Part shown: positions 7,935 to 15,216 of the stretch, piece after piece | Layout: each line of letters starts with the position of its first letter | How positions within the stretch are numbered: the first letter of the stretch is position 1 | Source of the DNA: Propionibacteriaceae bacterium | GTDB taxonomy: Bacteria > Actinomycetota > Actinomycetes > Propionibacteriales > Propionibacteriaceae | Assembly: GCA_031282235.1 (NCBI GenBank) | Contig: JAITED010000163.1 | Span: forward strand, 1-17,953 | Direction: 5' to 3' | DNA length: 17,953 nucleotides | Notes under the pieces: model-generated | The model's input: only the letters and a program-made list of their open reading frames with translations | Told to the model about the DNA's origin: nothing | The model's database searches: none | Program-made: the position numbers and the translations under genes

Positions 7935-8678
7935 GTGTTCATCGGATTTGGCACCGTCGTCAACGCGGCTCTCGTACTCGTCGGCTCTTTAATGGGGCTG
8001 GGGCTGGGTTCCCGCATCCCGGAGCGCACCCGGGAACTCACCACCGAAGTGTTGGGGCTGTTCACCCTAGTGTTGGGCGGGCAAGCCGTGGCGGCGGGCT
8101 TCTCAGAAGCGCTGAGTAGCGCGGTCGGCTCGCACGCCCCCATGCTGCTCGTGTTGGGGGCGCTGCTGTTGGGTGGCGCTTTCGGCTCCGGGGTGCAGTT
8201 GGAAAACCGTCTCGACAATTTGGCCGAGTGGGCGCGCCGTAGATTCAGCAAAGACAGTTCAAGTGGCGGTTCGCGTTTCGCTGAGGGAGCAGTCAGCGCC
8301 ACGCTAGTGTTCTGCGTCGGGCCGATGTCGATACTGGGTTCGTTAAACGACGGCTTGGGGCTGGGCGCCGACATGTTAGTGGTCAAATCTGTGATGGATG
8401 GTTTCGCCGCTATCGCTTTCGCTGCCAGTTTTGGTATTGGAGTGGCGGCTTCCATAGCGCCTATGGTGCTGTATCAAGGCACGTTGACGTTGTTGGGGAT
8501 GCTGTTGGGCGATTTTCTCAGCACCGCCCAAGTGGACGCTTTGGGTGCCACCGGCGGCATCATGTTGTTGGGGCTGGGGTTGCGCCTCATCGGTGCTAAA
8601 CGTATCGCCGTAGCTAACCTGCTTCCCGCCCTTTTCCTAGCCCCGCTGCTGGTGTGGTTAGTGGGATTGTTTAACTGA
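7935..8678 (+). CDS. DUF554 family integral membrane protein (YqgA/YdfK-like)
   Basis: The protein has 247 residues from a GTG start. It begins directly with the family block MFIGFGTVVNAALVLVGSL, continues with a glycine-rich segment, and has about six to seven hydrophobic helices. Characteristic family stretches include LGALLLGGAFGSGVQLE and FCVGPMSILGSLNDGL. The block DALGATGGIMLLGLGLRLIG near the end also fits. Length is normal (about 230-250). The function of DUF554 is not established; a transport role is often supposed. No SD is seen and the leader is very short or absent. The gene is divergent from the M16 pair, so the two units may be co-regulated from the shared 47-bp region. It is followed at once by a hairpin-forming 12-bp repeat. 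Confidence 0.93.
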   Translation: MFIGFGTVVNAALVLVGSLMGLGLGSRIPERTRELTTEVLGLFTLVLGGQAVAAGFSEALSSAVGSHAPMLLVLGALLLGGAFGSGVQLENRLDNLAEWARRRFSKDSSSGGSRFAEGAVSATLVFCVGPMSILGSLNDGLGLGADMLVVKSVMDGFAAIAFAASFGIGVAASIAPMVLYQGTLTLLGMLLGDFLSTAQVDALGATGGIMLLGLGLRLIGAKRIAVANLLPALFLAPLLVWLVGLFN

Positions 8679-8714
8679 TACGTACCTCAATACGTATCTC
8701 AGTACGTATTTCAA
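8677..8714 (+). repeat. three-unit 12-bp TACGTA repeat forming alternative hairpins
   Basis: Three consecutive 12-bp units (8679-8690, 8691-8702, 8703-8714) each begin with TACGTA and end in YCTCAR/TTTCAA. Units 1 and 2 make a perfect 8-bp stem (GATACGTA with TACGTATC, 6-nt loop). Units 2 and 3 make another perfect 8-bp stem (AATACGTA with TACGTATT). The two stems exclude each other. The array overlaps the DUF554 stop codon, so termination or 3'-end control is possible. A protein-binding array with one site per helical turn is also possible. Confidence 0.7.
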
Positions 8715-8881
8715 TACAACACCCCCCGAGCCGCCTAGATTTGAGTTAATACGGCTTCGACGCCAACGCGGCGCTGCTATAGGTATCTTTGTACCATCGC
8801 CATACCCCCTCACCCAGCGTAGACTCGGCGCAGCAACGTTGCGAATAGTTTTCTATGGAATATGGGGGTGAGAATAACGGC

Positions 8882-9652
8882 ATGCAGAGCTCAGTCAGTC
8901 TGCTGTCGCAGTTGCAGTTACGATTCGTAACAGCCGTTCGTATCTGCGCCTTGTTACTGGTGCCACCAGCAGTTTTCGTGGCATGTTCGGTGGAGGAACC
9001 CGTAAAAGAAAACCCTTACGAAGCGGAGTTCGCGCAGGCAATGGCAGAAGCTCCCAATGAGTATCAGCGGGATATTCTCGCTGATGGAGTGATTACTCGG
9101 GTCGAGGTGTTGGATGCCCACTCTAGGGTTGTTGAGTGTGTGAACGCCAGTGATTTGGGCATATCAGCGGGTTTCGAGGAAGATACATCTGGAGCGTTCA
9201 GTTTCACTTCGCGGGTGTCCGGTGAAGAAGAAACTGCTACTCAAAGTGAGGTAGTTAGCAGGTGTTACTCGCAGTGGGCAGGGGAAATTGATGGGCTCTA
9301 TAGCAGCATCATCATTAATCCGAACAACGAGGATCCGGATGCGCTGTTTGTCGCATGTTTAATACGCCACGAGTTGGTGCCTGCAGGGTTTACTACTGAG
9401 GATTACAAGGAACTCTACGCCGAATGGCAGGAAAAATACGGTTCAAATTACGGTCTCTCAGAGGACGCGCTTGCTGAAATTGAGGCAGCAGGGCATATGT
9501 CACTTGGCTCTGATAGTGCCCTACGGGGTATAGACGGTGTAACTTGCGAAGGTTGGTGTTCCGATGACCCCACTCCACCCTTTGTATTACCGGGCGGTTT
9601 GACCAGAGACGACCCTGAGTTCGGTGCTTGCATGGTGTCCCCGCTACGCTAA
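8882..9652 (+). CDS. putative lipoprotein, uncharacterised actinobacterial family
   Basis: The protein has 256 residues from ATG 8882, which has GGGGGTGAG about 9 nt upstream; ATG 8855 is an in-frame alternative. A signal segment (FVTAVRICALLLVPPAVFVAC) ends in a near-canonical lipobox with Cys35; Phe at -3 is unusual. The mature part is acidic. It contains the block NEYQRDILADGVITRVEVLDA, then six more cysteines, an even number that would allow three disulfides. I recall similar lipoproteins of unknown function in other Actinobacteria (EFQREVLADG.IT-type blocks); I cannot name a family. Base composition looks less GC-rich than in the flanking genes. It stands alone upstream of hrpA. A 10-bp palindrome (GCAACGTTGC, 8833-8842) lies in its promoter region. 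Confidence 0.75.
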   Translation: MQSSVSLLSQLQLRFVTAVRICALLLVPPAVFVACSVEEPVKENPYEAEFAQAMAEAPNEYQRDILADGVITRVEVLDAHSRVVECVNASDLGISAGFEEDTSGAFSFTSRVSGEEETATQSEVVSRCYSQWAGEIDGLYSSIIINPNNEDPDALFVACLIRHELVPAGFTTEDYKELYAEWQEKYGSNYGLSEDALAEIEAAGHMSLGSDSALRGIDGVTCEGWCSDDPTPPFVLPGGLTRDDPEFGACMVSPLR

Positions 9653-9693
9653 CCAATTGGGAAGGTGCTGCTCACGGTTCACGGCCTTAAGCC

Positions 9694-9699
9694 TAGTAT
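9694..9699 (+). promoter_or_regulatory. -10 element placing a leaderless hrpA start at 9707
   Basis: TAGTAT fits TAnnnT and ends 7 nt before GTG 9707, the same geometry as at 961 and 16646. No SD precedes either candidate hrpA start. Confidence 0.45.
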
Positions 9700-9706
9700 T
9701 AGATAC

Positions 9707-12700
9707 GTGCCAGCATCGCCCAGTACCGACGTATTAGCCCAACTGGGCGAGTTGCACATCCCCGAAACGCTGCCCATCGCCGCCCACGCCGCCGAAATCA
9801 CCGCCCTCATCTCTAAACATCAGGTGGTGGTGGTGGCAGGGGAGACCGGCTCCGGTAAAACCACACAGTTGCCGAAAATCTGTTTGGCCGCGGGGCGAAA
9901 ACACATCGGGCACACCCAGCCGCGCCGTATCGCCGCCCGCAGTGTCGCCACCCGGATTGCGTTCGAGTTGGGGGTGCCGCTGGGCGACATAGTGGGTTAT
10001 CAGGTACGTTTCACCAACCAATCCAGCATCCGCACCCAGTTAAAACTGATGACGGACGGCATTCTGCTCTCCGAAATCGCCACCGACCGCAACCTGCGCA
10101 ATTACGACACCATCATCATCGACGAAGCCCACGAACGCAGCCTCAACATCGACTTCCTGCTCGGATACTTGAAACAGCTGTTGCCGCGCCGCCCCGAACT
10201 CAAAGTCATCATCACTTCGGCCACCATCGATACTGCGCGGTTCTCGCAGCACTTTGGCGATGCGCCCATCGTGGAGATTGCTGGCCGCAGCTACCCCGTC
10301 GCGGTGCGCTACCGCCCACTGGAGCCCGAGACCGAACAGTCGGACGCTATCGTAGCTGCGGTCAAAGAGCTGCGCCTTGTTGGCGGTGGGGTGGGGGACA
10401 TACTGGTGTTTCTGGCCGGGGAGCGCGAAATACGCGAAGCTGCGGCGGCGCTCACCAAAGCGAAACTGCCCGAGGTTGACATTCTGCCGCTCTACGCTCG
10501 GCTCTCCACCGAGGAACAGCAGCGGGTGTTTGCACCCCATCCGGGGCAGCGTATCGTATTGGCCACAAACGTTGCGGAAACCTCTCTCACCGTACCCGGC
10601 ATTCACTACGTGATAGACCCCGGCACCGCCCGTATCTCGCGTTACTCCGCGCGCACCAAAGTGCAACGTCTCCCCATCGAACCCATCAGCCGCGCCAGTG
10701 CCGACCAGCGGATGGGGCGCTGCGGTCGGGTTGCGCCCGGTATCTGTATCCGGCTCTACAGCGCTGCGGATTACGATTCCCGCCCGGCGTTCACTGAGCC
10801 GGAGATTCTGCGCACAAATCTAGCGGCGGTCATCTTGCGCATGGCGGCGGCCAAACTGGGTGACATTCGCGCGTTTCCGTTCGTCGAAGCCCCCGATGAG
10901 CGCCAGATTGCTGATGGGCTGCGGCTGCTGGACGAGTTGGGCGCGTTGAGCGTCAAATCGCGCACCCACGCCCGACTGACGGACATCGGCCAACAACTCG
11001 CCCGGCTGCCGGTGGATCCCCGCTTGGGACGTATTCTGTTGGAAGCTGCCCAGCGTAACTGTCTCACCGAAGCGTTAGTGCTAGTCTCCGGGCTATCCAT
11101 ACCAGACGTGCGGGAGCGCCCCACCGATAAACGCGCCGCCGCTGACGCCTTACACGCCCGATTCGCTTCCGATGACGTATTCAATTTCAATACGGCTACT
11201 TCCTCCCCTGACGTGTCTCCTGCACCCCCAGCGCCACCGTTGCGCCACACCGTGCACACCAATACGCACATCGACCGCACTACTGCGAAGCCCGACCCCG
11301 GCGGTGATGTGGCGGCGCTGCTGCGGCTTTGGAGATACCTACACCTACAACGCGCCCGCCTCAGTGCCAGCGCTTTTAGGCGGCTCTGCAAGGCTGAATA
11401 TCTGAACTATCAACGTATCCGGGAGTGGCTGGACCTCAACTGGCAGTTGGGCGAAGTGGCCCGCGAACTGGGGCTCGTCAGCAACAAACGCCCCGCCGAA
11501 CTAAACGACGTACTCACAGCGATGCTCTCCGGATTGCTAGGCCACATCGGATTGCTAGACCACCCCACAGCGGCGTCCACTGTCGCTGCAACTAAACCTC
11601 GACGAGTACGCGGCCCCCGGGAGTATCTAGGAGCTAGGGGAGCGCGTTTCGCCATCAGTCCGGCCTCACTGCTCGCCAAACACCCGCCGGAGTTGGTTAT
11701 GGCCGTGGAGTTGGTGGAAACCACCCGGCTGTGGGCACACGCGGCAGCCGAAATCAGCGCTGAGCAGGTGTTGGCGGTCGGCGGGCACCTGCTGCAACAC
11801 AGCTACTTTGAGCCGCACTTCTCATCTGATACGGCGACGGTGCTGGCGTTTCGGAACACCAGCCTGCTGGGGGTGCCGCTAGCGACCGGGGTGAGTGTTG
11901 GCTACGGGGACGTGAACCCCGGTGTTGCCCGCGCCATCTTTATTCAAGGCGCTCTCGTGGCTGGGGAGTGGGCACCGCGTCCCGGTAGTTTGGCGGCGCG
12001 GCTCATCGAACGCAACGCCCGCACCCGGAGCCAAGCCGCCGCACTCGCCGCGCGGGAGCGCACCCCGGAGGTGTTGGATTCGGAGTTAGCGGATTGGTTT
12101 GCGGCCAGACTGCCCGCCGACATCGTTTCGGGTGCCGAGTTGGAGAAGTGGTTACGCGCTGCACCACACCATCTGGAAGCGTTGCGGCTCCAAGTGGATG
12201 ACCTAGTGAGCCGCCCAGACGAGCAAGCGTACCCCGGAGTTTGGACGTTCGGAGATGGCAGTGTCCCCATCGATTACCGTTTCGCTCCGGATACGGAACG
12301 CGACGGAGCCACCGTAAAAGTGCCGTTGGCGAAGTTGGCGGAAGCCAATCCGGCGAGCTTCACTTGGGGACTACCGGGCCGACGGCAAGAGCTAGCGACG
12401 GCGCTCATCCGCTCCCTGCCCAAGCGGCTGCGTACCGCATTCGTACCCGCGCCAGATTTCGCCGCGAAAGCGTTGCAGTGGTTGGAACACAACGCTGATG
12501 CCACCACCCAAGCCCAACCTTTCAGCGACGCCCTCGCGTATGCCTTGCTGCAGTTGACCGGCGTATCCGTGCAGCGCAGCGATTGGAACCCGGAAGCAGT
12601 GCCCGCCCATCTGCGGCTCAACTTTGCAGTGACCGATGGGGACAAGGAGGTGGCGTTTGGCAAAGACATCACGGTACTCCAGCGTGACTACGCCAAACAG

Positions 12701-13600
12701 GTGTCAGCGGCGCTCACCACCGCTGCGCCACGCCACCGCAGCGGCACCACTTGGGTGTTTGATACCCTGCCGGAAACACTCACCATCACCAAGAACGGCA
12801 TCAACGCCACCGGCTACCCCGGCCTGCGCGACTTAGGCGACGCGGTGAGCGAAGCGGTGTTCGACACGCCAGCGTTCGCCGCCAAACAACAGCGGCTGGC
12901 CATCGTCCGGCTGCTGCAACTGGGCCTGCCCGACCCGACCCGTTGGGTGCTTGCCCACCTCAGCCAGTCGGAGCTGTTGGCGTTCTCCACCGGGTCGTAT
13001 CCAAACACTGCTGCGGTGCTGCACGATGCCCACCTCAAAGCCATCGCCCAACTGGTTGCCGCGCACGCCGACCCCAGCAAGATACGCGATGCTGCGGCGT
13101 ATCACGATTTGGAACAAAAAGTGCGCCAAGACCAAGCGGAGCAGACCCGGAAAGTGGTGATTACCGCCGCCCAAGCGCTGCAACACGCGCAGGCGGTGTC
13201 CATCCAGCTGGGCGACGTCGCCCCCGAACATCCGGCCTACGGCGACATCCGCGCCCAGTTGCAAGACCTACTTCCCCCCGGGTTCATCGTAAAAGTGCCA
13301 GACCCATGGTTCAACAGCCTGCCGCGCTACCTGAAAGCCGTACTGCTGCGGCTAGAGGTGCTGCACACCAACCCGGCGCTTGACGAACCCCGGATGGCGC
13401 AAGTGGACGCGATGCTGAGTGAATACGACGACCTGCTGGACACCCTGCCGCCCGGGCATCCGATACCGGATGAGGTGCGCGATATCGGTTGGTTGATTGA
13501 GGAGTATCGGGTGCAGGTGTTCGCGCAGCGACTGGGCACCGCAGTGCCCGTCTCCGAAAAACGCATCCGTAAAGCCATCGCAGCGTTTCAGTCCATTTAA
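9707..13600 (+). CDS. hrpA: HrpA-type DEAH-box ATP-dependent RNA helicase
   Basis: The protein has 1297 residues from GTG 9707; GTG 9665 (14 residues longer) is possible but lacks a spaced SD. All helicase motifs are present: Walker A GETGSGKT (45-52), DEAH (139-142), SAT (171-173), TNVAETSLTVPG, and motif VI QRMGRCGR (334-341). A winged-helix/HA2 region and OB-like domain follow. The long C-terminal DUF3418 domain is typical of bacterial HrpA; E. coli HrpA is about 1300 residues. HrpA helicases act on RNA in the cytoplasm and have been linked to mRNA processing and rescue of stalled ribosomes. Compared with the E. coli pattern, an extra stretch of about 40 residues rich in Ser, Thr and Pro (about 491-533) splits the HA2 region just before the LLRLWRYL helix. 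It looks like a flexible insert. Confidence 0.96.
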   Translation: MPASPSTDVLAQLGELHIPETLPIAAHAAEITALISKHQVVVVAGETGSGKTTQLPKICLAAGRKHIGHTQPRRIAARSVATRIAFELGVPLGDIVGYQVRFTNQSSIRTQLKLMTDGILLSEIATDRNLRNYDTIIIDEAHERSLNIDFLLGYLKQLLPRRPELKVIITSATIDTARFSQHFGDAPIVEIAGRSYPVAVRYRPLEPETEQSDAIVAAVKELRLVGGGVGDILVFLAGEREIREAAAALTKAKLPEVDILPLYARLSTEEQQRVFAPHPGQRIVLATNVAETSLTVPGIHYVIDPGTARISRYSARTKVQRLPIEPISRASADQRMGRCGRVAPGICIRLYSAADYDSRPAFTEPEILRTNLAAVILRMAAAKLGDIRAFPFVEAPDERQIADGLRLLDELGALSVKSRTHARLTDIGQQLARLPVDPRLGRILLEAAQRNCLTEALVLVSGLSIPDVRERPTDKRAAADALHARFASDDVFNFNTATSSPDVSPAPPAPPLRHTVHTNTHIDRTTAKPDPGGDVAALLRLWRYLHLQRARLSASAFRRLCKAEYLNYQRIREWLDLNWQLGEVARELGLVSNKRPAELNDVLTAMLSGLLGHIGLLDHPTAASTVAATKPRRVRGPREYLGARGARFAISPASLLAKHPPELVMAVELVETTRLWAHAAAEISAEQVLAVGGHLLQHSYFEPHFSSDTATVLAFRNTSLLGVPLATGVSVGYGDVNPGVARAIFIQGALVAGEWAPRPGSLAARLIERNARTRSQAAALAARERTPEVLDSELADWFAARLPADIVSGAELEKWLRAAPHHLEALRLQVDDLVSRPDEQAYPGVWTFGDGSVPIDYRFAPDTERDGATVKVPLAKLAEANPASFTWGLPGRRQELATALIRSLPKRLRTAFVPAPDFAAKALQWLEHNADATTQAQPFSDALAYALLQLTGVSVQRSDWNPEAVPAHLRLNFAVTDGDKEVAFGKDITVLQRDYAKQVSAALTTAAPRHRSGTTWVFDTLPETLTITKNGINATGYPGLRDLGDAVSEAVFDTPAFAAKQQRLAIVRLLQLGLPDPTRWVLAHLSQSELLAFSTGSYPNTAAVLHDAHLKAIAQLVAAHADPSKIRDAAAYHDLEQKVRQDQAEQTRKVVITAAQALQHAQAVSIQLGDVAPEHPAYGDIRAQLQDLLPPGFIVKVPDPWFNSLPRYLKAVLLRLEVLHTNPALDEPRMAQVDAMLSEYDDLLDTLPPGHPIPDEVRDIGWLIEEYRVQVFAQRLGTAVPVSEKRIRKAIAAFQSI

Positions 13601-13624
13601 CCGGCGATAGCCTTCAGACACGAG

Positions 13625-13630
13625 TACGAT
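13625..13630 (+). promoter_or_regulatory. candidate -10 for the Cys-repeat protein gene
   Basis: TACGAT fits TAnnnT and would give a leader of about 40 nt ending in AGAAAGG before ATG 13677. No clear -35 is seen. The leader also contains CCGG-ATTAAG-CCGG, a small hairpin. Confidence 0.3.
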
Positions 13631-13676
13631 TGTTAGCGCCGGATTAAGCCGGAGGCTAGCAGAAAGGCGGGCAAAA

Positions 13677-14066
13677 ATGAGTATTACAGACAAGCTAAAG
13701 GACATCGCTGAGGATGTCAGCGATAAAATCGGCGAAGGTATTGATTACGTGAAGCGTGAATCTGCCGAAGGGGGCAAGATTGATACGTTCATGGACAAGG
13801 TCGGCGTGAAACTCTCTGACGCAAAAGACGTTGTCGTAGAGAAGGTCGGTGACTTGAAAGGCAAGTTCGCCGCTGACGAAACCAAGGAAGATGCCCCAGA
13901 AGGGGCGTGTTGTTGCGGTGATAAGCCAGCGGAGGAGACCACCGAGAAGTGCTGTGGCGACAAGCCTGAGGGTGAAGCGACCGAGAAGTGCTGCGGTGAC
14001 AAGCCTGAGGGTGAAACGACCGAGAAGTGCTGCGGTGACAAGCCCGAGGGCGAAACGACCGAGTAA
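13677..14066 (+). CDS. small acidic protein with four C-terminal CCGDKPEGETTE-type repeats
   Basis: The protein has 129 residues; AGAAAGG lies upstream of the ATG. Residues 1-65 form amphipathic, Lys/Asp-rich helices (DKLKDIAEDVSDKIGEGIDY, then GGKIDTFMDKVGVKLSDAKD). They loosely resemble MT0933-like antitoxin or CsbD-like stress proteins, a resemblance too weak to assign. Residues 78-129 are four 13-residue units ending at the stop: CCCGDKPAEETTE, KCCGDKPEGEATE, then KCCGDKPEGETTE twice. All nine cysteines are in this tail, as three then three pairs; there is no His, Trp or signal peptide. Regular Cys-Cys pairs in an acidic tail suggest metal or redox chemistry, but this is inference. The gene follows hrpA by 76 bp and is convergent with the sigma factor gene, with 6 nt between stop codons. 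I do not recognise the full architecture. Confidence 0.8.
   Translation: MSITDKLKDIAEDVSDKIGEGIDYVKRESAEGGKIDTFMDKVGVKLSDAKDVVVEKVGDLKGKFAADETKEDAPEGACCCGDKPAEETTEKCCGDKPEGEATEKCCGDKPEGETTEKCCGDKPEGETTE
13908..14063 (+). repeat. 4 x 39-bp coding tandem repeat
   Basis: Units lie at 13908-13946, 13947-13985, 13986-14024 and 14025-14063. The last two differ only at a few third positions, which points to recent duplication. The first unit is the most diverged. The 39-bp period keeps frame, so copy number could change without breaking the gene. Confidence 0.88.
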
Positions 14067-14072
14067 ATAGCG

Positions 14073-14987
14073 TCAGCCGTTTAGTTGGGAGGCTTTAGAG
14101 CGTAATAGCTTTAGAGCCTCCCGCTCTAATTGGCGGGCGCGCTCCGCAGTGATGCCCCACCTAGCGCCGATTTCTTGCAGTTTCTCTGGGGCGCAGTTAT
14201 TTAGACCAAAACGGCGGCGGATTACGTCAGCGGAGCGTTCGTCAAGCTCACTGAACAGTTGCGCTAACTGTGCCCGTTGCTCATGCCGCCGCTGTTCAGA
14301 TTCGGGATCGGTATCGCTGACTGTGGCGATCAAATCGCCGAGTACGGTGGTTGAACCCTCATCCAACGGGGCATCGAGGCTCACATGGTCGCGGGCGATG
14401 CGAGCCAGTTCAGCAATCTCATTCGCGGTCGTATTCAGCTCAGCAGCAATCTCGGCGTATGTCGGTTCGCGGTTCAACTTCTGGTCTAGGTTGTGCCGCA
14501 CGGTAATCATCTGGTTAATCTGCTCGGCGATGTGCGTCGGTAGCCGCACGATACGACCGTTACTAGCTAAACCGCGGCTAATCGCCTGCCGCACCCACCA
14601 AGTAGCGTAAGTGGAAAACTTGAAACCCTTGGTGTAGTCAAACTTCTCTACCGCACGTATCAACCCAGTGTTGCCCTCCTGAATGAGGTCGGCCAGCGGC
14701 ATCCCGGTATGGACGTATTTGGCCGCTATCGAAACCACTAGGCGCAGGTTTGCTTGTACGAAGCGGTTAAATGCTGCTTTACCAGCGGCGACGAGTTGGT
14801 GTAGCGTCTCGGGGTTCGGATGCGATGCGCATTTCGCCGTATCGGCTAGCAGTGATTCTGCGCGGCGACCGGCCTCAATAGCGCGGGCGAGTTCAACTTC
14901 TTCAGCTGCGGCAAGGAGCGGGGTTTTAGCGATTGCGTTTAGGTAGGCGTTTACGCAATCATTGCTGTTGTCGCTAGGGGTGTTCAC
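14073..14987 (-). CDS. group 2 (SigB/HrdB-like) sigma-70 factor
   Basis: The protein has 304 residues from GTG 14987, with AGGAAG about 8 nt upstream. It lacks region 1.1. Region 1.2 opens with NAYLNAIAKTPLL. Region 2 is intact (ANLRLVVSIAAKYVHTGMPL, DLIQEGNTGLIRAVEKFDY, FSTYATWWVRQAI at about 125-136). Regions 3 and 4 follow, and 4.2 reads LQEIGARWGITAERARQLERE. Region 2 is close to RpoD, so -10 recognition is probably similar. In 4.2 the usual RERIRQ is AERARQ: the first Arg, equivalent to E. coli RpoD Arg584, is Ala, which may relax or change -35 recognition. The gene is divergent from rpoD and is presumably an alternative or stress sigma. Mycobacterial SigB is a functional analogue, but I do not assign a symbol. 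Confidence 0.92.
   Translation of the reverse strand: MNTPSDNSNDCVNAYLNAIAKTPLLAAAEEVELARAIEAGRRAESLLADTAKCASHPNPETLHQLVAAGKAAFNRFVQANLRLVVSIAAKYVHTGMPLADLIQEGNTGLIRAVEKFDYTKGFKFSTYATWWVRQAISRGLASNGRIVRLPTHIAEQINQMITVRHNLDQKLNREPTYAEIAAELNTTANEIAELARIARDHVSLDAPLDEGSTTVLGDLIATVSDTDPESEQRRHEQRAQLAQLFSELDERSADVIRRRFGLNNCAPEKLQEIGARWGITAERARQLEREALKLLRSKASQLNG
14087..14122 (+). terminator. hairpin inside the sigma gene 3' end, better on the plus-strand RNA
   Basis: GGGAGGCTTTAGAGC pairs with GCTTTAGAGCCTCCC around a 6-nt loop (GTAATA). In plus-strand RNA all 15 positions pair, two as G-U wobbles (14095/14114 and 14098/14111). In minus-strand RNA those two become A-C mismatches. It lies 21 nt after the stop of the Cys-repeat gene, in the right place to end that transcript or protect its 3' end. 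No clear U-tract follows, so intrinsic termination is uncertain. Confidence 0.55.
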
Positions 14988-15139
14988 TAAACCTGCTTCC
15001 TAAAGAATCGCTTCCGCTCGTTTGTTTTGGCGCGCCGGTCGGGGGCGCAAAGGCACAACGGCACTGTTGCAACGTTTCATTCCGGGAACTTTGTAGGTCA
15101 GCTGTGGGCTGAAAAATACGCCACAGGTCGGGGTATAGC

Positions 15140-15168
15140 TTGATTTGGCCTGCCAAATGTGGCATAAT
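15140..15168 (+). promoter_or_regulatory. rpoD promoter (-35 TTGATT, 17 bp, -10 CATAAT)
   Basis: TTGATT at 15140-15145 and CATAAT at 15163-15168 are separated by exactly 17 bp, the best housekeeping-type promoter in the window. The expected transcript start is near 15175, which gives rpoD a leader of about 68 nt. Confidence 0.7.
15145..15164. promoter_or_regulatory. overlapping palindromes in the rpoD promoter spacer, candidate operator
   Basis: TTGGC-CT-GCCAA (15145-15156) and TGCCA-AATG-TGGCA (15151-15164) share a half-site and fill the space between -35 and -10. A dimeric repressor bound here would block RNA polymerase. The regulator is unknown, and chance palindromes of this size are not rare. 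Confidence 0.4.
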
Positions 15169-15171
15169 TTC

Positions 15172-15216
15172 ACAGGCTCTTGACAGCAGCGCGGTTTTGC
15201 GCACCCAAGAGCCTGT
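15172..15216 (+). promoter_or_regulatory. strong hairpin at the 5' end of the rpoD leader, possible attenuator
   Basis: A perfect 11-bp inverted repeat (ACAGGCTCTTG, 15172-15182; CAAGAGCCTGT, 15206-15216) encloses a second small stem (GCGC-GGTTTT-GCGC). It is followed by TTGTTG. It starts at or within a few bases of the predicted transcript start and ends 26 nt before GTG 15243. It looks like a terminator or attenuator, or a 5' stability hairpin. Confidence 0.6.

Noticed and set aside
8833..8842. GCAACGTTGC palindrome upstream of the lipoprotein gene as an operator
   Set aside because: Perfect but single and short; noted only within the gene entry because nothing else supports a regulator.
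9665..9706. Start of hrpA at GTG 9665
   Set aside because: No spaced SD, and a -10-like element lies between it and GTG 9707. The extra 14 residues carry no domain.
13908..14063. CRISPR-like direct repeats
   Set aside because: The 39-bp repeats have no spacers and are in-frame coding units of the Cys-repeat protein.
15040..15080. Minus-strand ECF-type promoter for the group 2 sigma (GGAAT and a distant GTT)
   Set aside because: Only partial motif matches with no proper -10; could be chance.
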